The position numbers and the translations under genes were made by a program. From NCBI RefSeq assembly GCF_004348735.1, contig NZ_SMKT01000036.1:1-63322 (forward strand): DNA of 63,322 bases. The letters are read 5' to 3'. Positions within the stretch are counted from its first letter, which is position 1; each line of letters starts with the position of its first letter. The notes under the pieces were generated by a model. The model had not been told where the DNA came from. It searched no databases and saw only the letters and a list, made by a program, of their open reading frames with translations. Source of the stretch: Actinomadura sp. KC06 (lineage in GTDB: Bacteria; Actinomycetota; Actinomycetes; Streptosporangiales; Streptosporangiaceae). Positions 59,298 through 63,322 of the stretch are shown here, in pieces.

Positions 59298-60292
59298 CAG
59301 TCCGTCCTCTCGCGGGTCGCGAACGTCTTCACGGCGATCGCCACGATGAGCACCGCCCCCTGCATGATCAGTTGGTAGAACGGCGACAGTCCGGTGAACA
59401 GCAGCAGGTTCGTCAGCAGCCCGATGAGCAGCGCGGCCAGCACGGTGGCGCGCATCTGCCCCACGCCGCCGAAGAAGCTGACCCCGGCGAGCACCGAGGC
59501 GGCTATGGAGTTCAACGTGTAAGGCGTCCCGATCGTCGCATCGCCGGACCCCGTCTGGATCGCGAGACCGATTCCGGCAAGGCCCACGAACACCCCCGCC
59601 AATCCGTACGCGCCGATCTTCACCGTCCGGGTGCCGATCCCGCTGGCGTACGCGCCGTGCTCGTTGCCGCCGACGGCGTACAGCGAGAGCCCGAACCTCG
59701 TCGTCCGGACCGTCTTCCACAGCAGCAGGACGACCCCGACCACCACGAACGGCAGCGCGATCCCGTTCCAGCCGTTGTTGTAGGCGTCCACCAGCCCGGC
59801 CGGAACGCTCCCACCCGGCTGCGGCAGCACCACCAGCGTGACGCCGCCCCACAGGAACGACGCCGCCAGCGTCACGATGATCGGCGGCAGCCCCGCGTAC
59901 GCGACGAGCACGCCGTTCGCCGCGCCCGTCGCCACGGCCGCCGCCAGCGCCAGCACGGCGGCGACCACGACGCCGTCCTCCGCGCGGACGGCGAACACCG
60001 CCATCGCGAGCGCCAGCACCGCCCCGAGCGACAGGTCGATGCCGCCCGCCAGCATCACCGTGCTCTGCCCCATCGCCGCCAGGATCAGCGGCAGGAACTG
60101 CGCCGACAGGATCGTGATCGACGACGGGGTGAACAGCTCGGAGTCGTACTGGCTGTACACGGCCAGCAGGATGACCAGCAGCGCGCACAGGCCGGTGACG
60201 TCGAGGTTGCGGCGCAGGAACCCGCCGAACCGCCCGTCCCCGCCCCCGCGGCCCGGCGCCGCGCGCCGCGCGGTCACGGACTGCTCAGTCAT
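59297..60292 (-). CDS. Sugar ABC transporter permease (RbsC type), first
   Basis: 331 residues. Typical RbsC order: MGQSTVMLAGGIDLSLGAVL, PPIIVTLAASFLWGGVTLVV, GNEHGAYASGIGTRTVKIGA (cytosolic loop), NSIAASVLAGVSFFGGVGQM, LFTGLSPFYQLIMQGAVLIV. A Gly/Arg-rich N-terminal tail precedes the first helix. Overlaps the ATPase gene by eight bases. Confidence 0.92.
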   Translation of the reverse strand: MTEQSVTARRAAPGRGGGDGRFGGFLRRNLDVTGLCALLVILLAVYSQYDSELFTPSSITILSAQFLPLILAAMGQSTVMLAGGIDLSLGAVLALAMAVFAVRAEDGVVVAAVLALAAAVATGAANGVLVAYAGLPPIIVTLAASFLWGGVTLVVLPQPGGSVPAGLVDAYNNGWNGIALPFVVVGVVLLLWKTVRTTRFGLSLYAVGGNEHGAYASGIGTRTVKIGAYGLAGVFVGLAGIGLAIQTGSGDATIGTPYTLNSIAASVLAGVSFFGGVGQMRATVLAALLIGLLTNLLLFTGLSPFYQLIMQGAVLIVAIAVKTFATRERTD

Positions 60293-61886
60293 GCGCCACC
60301 GTCCCGGTGACGGAGGCGCGGACCAGCCGCTCCTCGGTGAGGTCGTCCCCCGCCAGCCGATCGACGACGGCGCCCTCGTACATCACGGCGACCTCGTCGC
60401 ACAGGCCGACCAGTTCCATCGTGTCCCCAGAAGTGATCAGCACCGCCACGCCGCTGTCGGCGAGCCGGCGGAGCAGATGGTAGATCTCGCGTTTGGTGCC
60501 GACGTCGATGCCGCGGGTCGGCTCCGCCAGCAGCAGGATCCGCGGCCGGGACGGCAGCCAGCGGGCCAGCGCGACCTTCTGCTGGTTGCCGCCCGACAGC
60601 CTGCGGGCCTCCTGCTCCGGGCCCGTCACCCTGATCCGCATCCGCTCGACGAGATCCTCGACGAGCCGCGCCTCCGCGCCCCGGTCGACGGTCAGCAACC
60701 GCCTGCCGGGCGTCACCACGTCGAGGTTGGTCAGGGCCAGGTTGGCGCGGACGGTCTGCGCCACATGCAGCCCCTCGACCTTCCGGTCTTCCGGGACGTA
60801 GGCGATCCGGTGCCGGATGGCCTCGCGCGGAGAGGCGAGGCGGGCGGGACGTCCGTCCAGCTCGATCCGGCCGGTGTGCCGGACGAGCCCGAACAGCGCC
60901 CGCAGCACGGCCCGCTGCCCCTGTCCTTGGAGCCCGCCGAGGCCGATGATCCGTCCGGGCTCCAGGTCGAGGTCGACGCCTTCGCAGGCGTCCGGGACGG
61001 TCAGCCCTCGCACCCGCAACACCGTCTCGCCGCTCGGAGCGGCTCCGGCGTCCTTCGCGGCGGCGGCCTTCTCGGAGGCGATCTCCTGCTCGGACGGGAT
61101 CGCCGCGATCTCGTCCGGGTCCGCGCCGCTCAGCCCGGCCTTCGGCGGGAACAGGTCGGACAGCTCCCGCCCGATCATCAGCCGGACGATGTCGTCATGG
61201 TCGGTCTCCGCGCGCTCGCGGGTCGCCATGACCTCGCCGTCCTTCAGCACGGTCAGCCGGTCGGCGACGGCGAACAGCTCGCCCATCCGGTGGCTGACGA
61301 TGATCACGGACGAGCCGGCCGCGCGCAGCTCGTCCACGACCGCGAACACGCTTCTGACCTGGTCGTCGTCCAGCGCGGAGGTGGCCTCGTCCAGGATCAG
61401 CAGCCGCGGGTCCGAGGCGAGCGCCTTGGCCAGCTCGACGAGCTGCTGCTGCCCGAGCGGCAGCCGCCCGGCCCGGGTGAGCGGGTCGACGTCCAGCCCG
61501 ACCCGGTCCAGCAGCGGCCGGGCCCGCCGGGCGAGGTCGCGGCGCAGGATCAGCCCGCGCCGCGACGGCCACTGCCCGAGGAACACGTTCTCCGCGACGG
61601 TCTGGTGCGGGTTGAGGCTGAGCTCCTGGTGCACCGAGCCGATCCCGACCTCGCGGGCCCGGTGCGGCGACCAGGAACGCAGCGGCTCACCGTCGTAGGA
61701 GATCCGCCCGGAGTCGGGCGCCAGCAGCCCGGTGACCAGCGACAGGACCGTGCTCTTCCCGGCCCCGTTCTCGCCCACCAGCGCGAGCACCTCGCCCGCC
61801 CGGACGTCGAAGCTCACCTGATCGAGGACCCGGTTGCCCGCGAACGACTTCGAGACCTGCTCGACGGCCAGAAGCGCCATCGTCAC
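60285..61886 (-). CDS. Sugar ABC transporter ATP-binding protein (RbsA type), two nucleotide-binding domains
   Basis: 533 residues with two ATPase domains. NBD1: GENGAGKSTVLSLVTGLLAP, then a weak signature LPLGQQQLVELAKALASDPR and Walker B LLILDEATSALD. Linker is long and Ala/Glu-rich (residues 270-300). NBD2: no clear Walker A (GLGGLQGQGQRAVLRALFG), strong signature LSGGNQQKVALARWL and Walker B LLLAEPTRGIDVG, where Ala replaces the usual Asp. Only the first site is likely to hydrolyse well, as in relatives. GTG at 61886 overlaps the binding-protein stop. Confidence 0.92.
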   Translation of the reverse strand: MTMALLAVEQVSKSFAGNRVLDQVSFDVRAGEVLALVGENGAGKSTVLSLVTGLLAPDSGRISYDGEPLRSWSPHRAREVGIGSVHQELSLNPHQTVAENVFLGQWPSRRGLILRRDLARRARPLLDRVGLDVDPLTRAGRLPLGQQQLVELAKALASDPRLLILDEATSALDDDQVRSVFAVVDELRAAGSSVIIVSHRMGELFAVADRLTVLKDGEVMATRERAETDHDDIVRLMIGRELSDLFPPKAGLSGADPDEIAAIPSEQEIASEKAAAAKDAGAAPSGETVLRVRGLTVPDACEGVDLDLEPGRIIGLGGLQGQGQRAVLRALFGLVRHTGRIELDGRPARLASPREAIRHRIAYVPEDRKVEGLHVAQTVRANLALTNLDVVTPGRRLLTVDRGAEARLVEDLVERMRIRVTGPEQEARRLSGGNQQKVALARWLPSRPRILLLAEPTRGIDVGTKREIYHLLRRLADSGVAVLITSGDTMELVGLCDEVAVMYEGAVVDRLAGDDLTEERLVRASVTGTVAHD

Positions 61887-62944
61887 TTCCCGATCAGCTT
61901 GTCGATCTCGGGCTGCGGCAGCTCCTGGATCGGGTAGGAGTCGTCCGGCTGGTCCGGCTTGACGTACTGCGCCAGGTTCTCATCGGTGATCTTGGGCAGC
62001 GGAACCATGATCTGGTTCGGCACCGTCGCGCCGCCCGCCTTGGCCACCGCCGCGCGCAGCGCGATGACACCCAGGTAGTTGGGCTGCGCCGTCGACAACG
62101 ACGAGAACCCGTCCTTCGTGTGCTGCTGCCACAGCTTCAGGAACCCGTTGTAGTTCTCACCGGTGATCGGGACGAGCTTCTTCTTCTGCTTCACCAGCGT
62201 CTGCAGCGCAGCCGCCGAAAGCGCGCCACCCTGCGAGAAGACACCGTCGATATCGGGATTCGCCGAGTACGCCGACGCGAACGCCTGCGCCGCCGGGGCC
62301 AGGTTGTACTCGCTGTGGACGTTCGCGGCGACCTTGATGCCGGGGTACTTCTTCAGCGCCTCCTCGGCGCCCTGCCAGCGCTCCTCGCTGACCGCGACGC
62401 CCGCCGGCCCGTTGAACGCGATGATCTTGCCCTTGCCGCCCAGCTTGTCGCCGAGCCACTGGCCCATCATCCGGCCCCACTCCTTCTGGTCGGTGCCGAC
62501 GCGCACGACCTTCTGGGAAGTGACCAGGCTGTCGAAGCTGACGACCGTGATCCCGGCGCCGACGGCCTGCTCCACCACCGGGTTCAGCGCCGTGGACGAC
62601 CCGGCGTCCACCAGGATGACGTCGTACTTCTGCTGGATCATCGCGCGGATCTGGGCGATCTGCTGGGACGTGTCGCCGTTGGCGTTGAACACCTTGTAGT
62701 CGGCGACCTTGCCCTCGCCCTTCAGCTTCGCGACATCGTCCTTGATCATCTTGTCGGTCTGCTGCATCCACGACGGCGTCAGGTAGATGGTCGACCAGCC
62801 GACCTTCAGCGCCTTGGCCTTGCCGCCGGACGCGCCGTCGCCGTCGCCGGACGAGTCGCCGGAGTCGACGCCGCACGCGGCGGTCGCGGCCAGCGTGCCG
62901 AGCGCCGTGACGGTCACGACGGCGCGCGTGAATCTACCGATCAT
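61883..62944 (-). CDS. Sugar ABC transporter substrate-binding lipoprotein
   Basis: 353 residues. Signal peptide with lipobox (RAVVTVTALGTLAATAAC) ending in the lipid-accepting Cys, then a Gly/Ser/Asp linker and a periplasmic-binding domain of the Peripla_BP_4 (ribose) class: IYLTPSWMQQTDKMIKDDVA, QQIAQIRAMIQQKYDVILVD, GITVVSFDSLVTSQKVVRVG, GKIIAFNGPAGVAVSEERWQ, YSANPDIDGVFSQGGALSAA. First gene of the operon, with a long untranslated region and an operator-like palindrome upstream. Confidence 0.93.
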   Translation of the reverse strand: MIGRFTRAVVTVTALGTLAATAACGVDSGDSSGDGDGASGGKAKALKVGWSTIYLTPSWMQQTDKMIKDDVAKLKGEGKVADYKVFNANGDTSQQIAQIRAMIQQKYDVILVDAGSSTALNPVVEQAVGAGITVVSFDSLVTSQKVVRVGTDQKEWGRMMGQWLGDKLGGKGKIIAFNGPAGVAVSEERWQGAEEALKKYPGIKVAANVHSEYNLAPAAQAFASAYSANPDIDGVFSQGGALSAAALQTLVKQKKKLVPITGENYNGFLKLWQQHTKDGFSSLSTAQPNYLGVIALRAAVAKAGGATVPNQIMVPLPKITDENLAQYVKPDQPDDSYPIQELPQPEIDKLIGK

Positions 62945-63192
62945 GGGGGTACTCCTCGTGACGATTCCGGAACCGGGCGGCTCCGGCGGTCTGGGCGCGG
63001 CGTCGGAAGGGGACGTTCACGCTGTACGCGGCGCCCGTCCCGTAGGTGGTGGACGGCGGCGCCCCAGGGCCACTCGCGGGAGTGAGGCGGCCCAGCAGAT
63101 CGTGCATTCGGACCTCACCAAGCCCAGAGAGCCAGTAACCGGATTTCCGTGCCGGTAGCCCGGAGGTTATGGGCTCAGTCAAGCCTCGCGCC

Positions 63193-63226
63193 AGTTTTGC
63201 AACATATGATTTTGCACTGCAAAACT
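63193..63226. promoter_or_regulatory. Operator-like palindrome upstream of the sugar-acid operon
   Basis: agttttgca (63193-63201) pairs perfectly with tgcaaaact (63218-63226), and an extra direct half-site ttttgca lies at 63210-63216. The cluster is AT-rich in a 70%-GC region and sits about 250 bp before the binding-protein start. On the minus strand a TTGACT hexamer (63177-63182 region) lies just downstream, giving a possible promoter -35 box. The IclR protein of the operon is the best candidate to bind it. Confidence 0.6.
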
Positions 63227-63322
63227 ACCCTCTGACCTGCGACGTTAGCGAATCCCGCCAAAAGATCAGCTCGCCCCGGCTGTCCGAAACCCGTCCACCC
63301 CGCCCCCGCCCCACGGCCGACC

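Overview
The window is very GC-rich, with many GTG starts and -TGATG-/-ATGA-/-GTGA- gene overlaps. It carries families typical of actinomycetes: a DUF574-type SAM methyltransferase, a PucR regulator, a SpoIIE-type phosphatase, a TROVE-like protein and an ECF sigma factor with a fused C-terminal domain. It looks like chromosome of a sporulating actinomycete, possibly Thermomonosporaceae/Actinomadura-like. The genus is inferred from gene content only.

Layout. (1) 0-12.3 kb is ordinary chromosome: a CDF metal exporter, a 943-aa coiled-coil protein that looks like a catalytically dead superfamily 1 helicase, two small membrane proteins, a HAD phosphatase, RecQ, a flavin amine oxidase divergent from a TetR regulator, and a secreted protein with a two-component system. 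(2) 12.54-21.73 kb is a 9.2-kb integrative element in the 3' end of tRNA-Arg(ACG), bounded by perfect 43-bp direct repeats. It encodes a tyrosine integrase, an excisionase-like protein, an unusual P-loop/winged-helix protein, five small unknown proteins and a lone HK97 major capsid protein, but no terminase, portal, protease or tail genes, so it resembles a capsid-encoding phage satellite. It also holds a three-unit array with exact type I-E CRISPR spacing (29/32 bp) whose spacers are all palindromes. (3) 21.7-23.4 kb has a lipoprotein, tRNA-Ser(GCT) and the broken C-terminus of a second integrase. (4) 23.4-30.8 kb has PucR, NfeD plus SPFH, a Ktr/Trk potassium system, a shortened CBS protein and a shortened TROVE protein. 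(5) 30.9-40.2 kb is a sodium/proton block: a CPA antiporter divergent from a nine-gene Mrp-type operon with three proton-pump-like subunits. Nearly identical leader sequences lie in inverted orientation in front of the two units. (6) 40.6-50.8 kb is mixed accessory content: a drug-exporter-like ABC pair, a PP2C phosphatase, a broken IS5-type transposase, methyltransferases, an orphan SUKH-like immunity protein, a SIMPL protein, an esterase and an ECF sigma factor.

(7) 50.9-62.9 kb is one long minus-strand operon: sugar ABC importer (binding protein, ATPase, two permeases), M20 deacylase, metallo-beta-lactamase hydrolase, IclR regulator, fold-type III PLP enzyme, KDPG aldolase, PfkB/KDG kinase, RidA and a 381-aa unknown. 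Together these fit uptake of an (N-acylated) amino-sugar acid, deacylation, PLP-dependent deamination to 2-keto-3-deoxygluconate, phosphorylation and cleavage to pyruvate plus glyceraldehyde-3-phosphate. A 34-bp operator-like palindrome lies upstream of the first gene.
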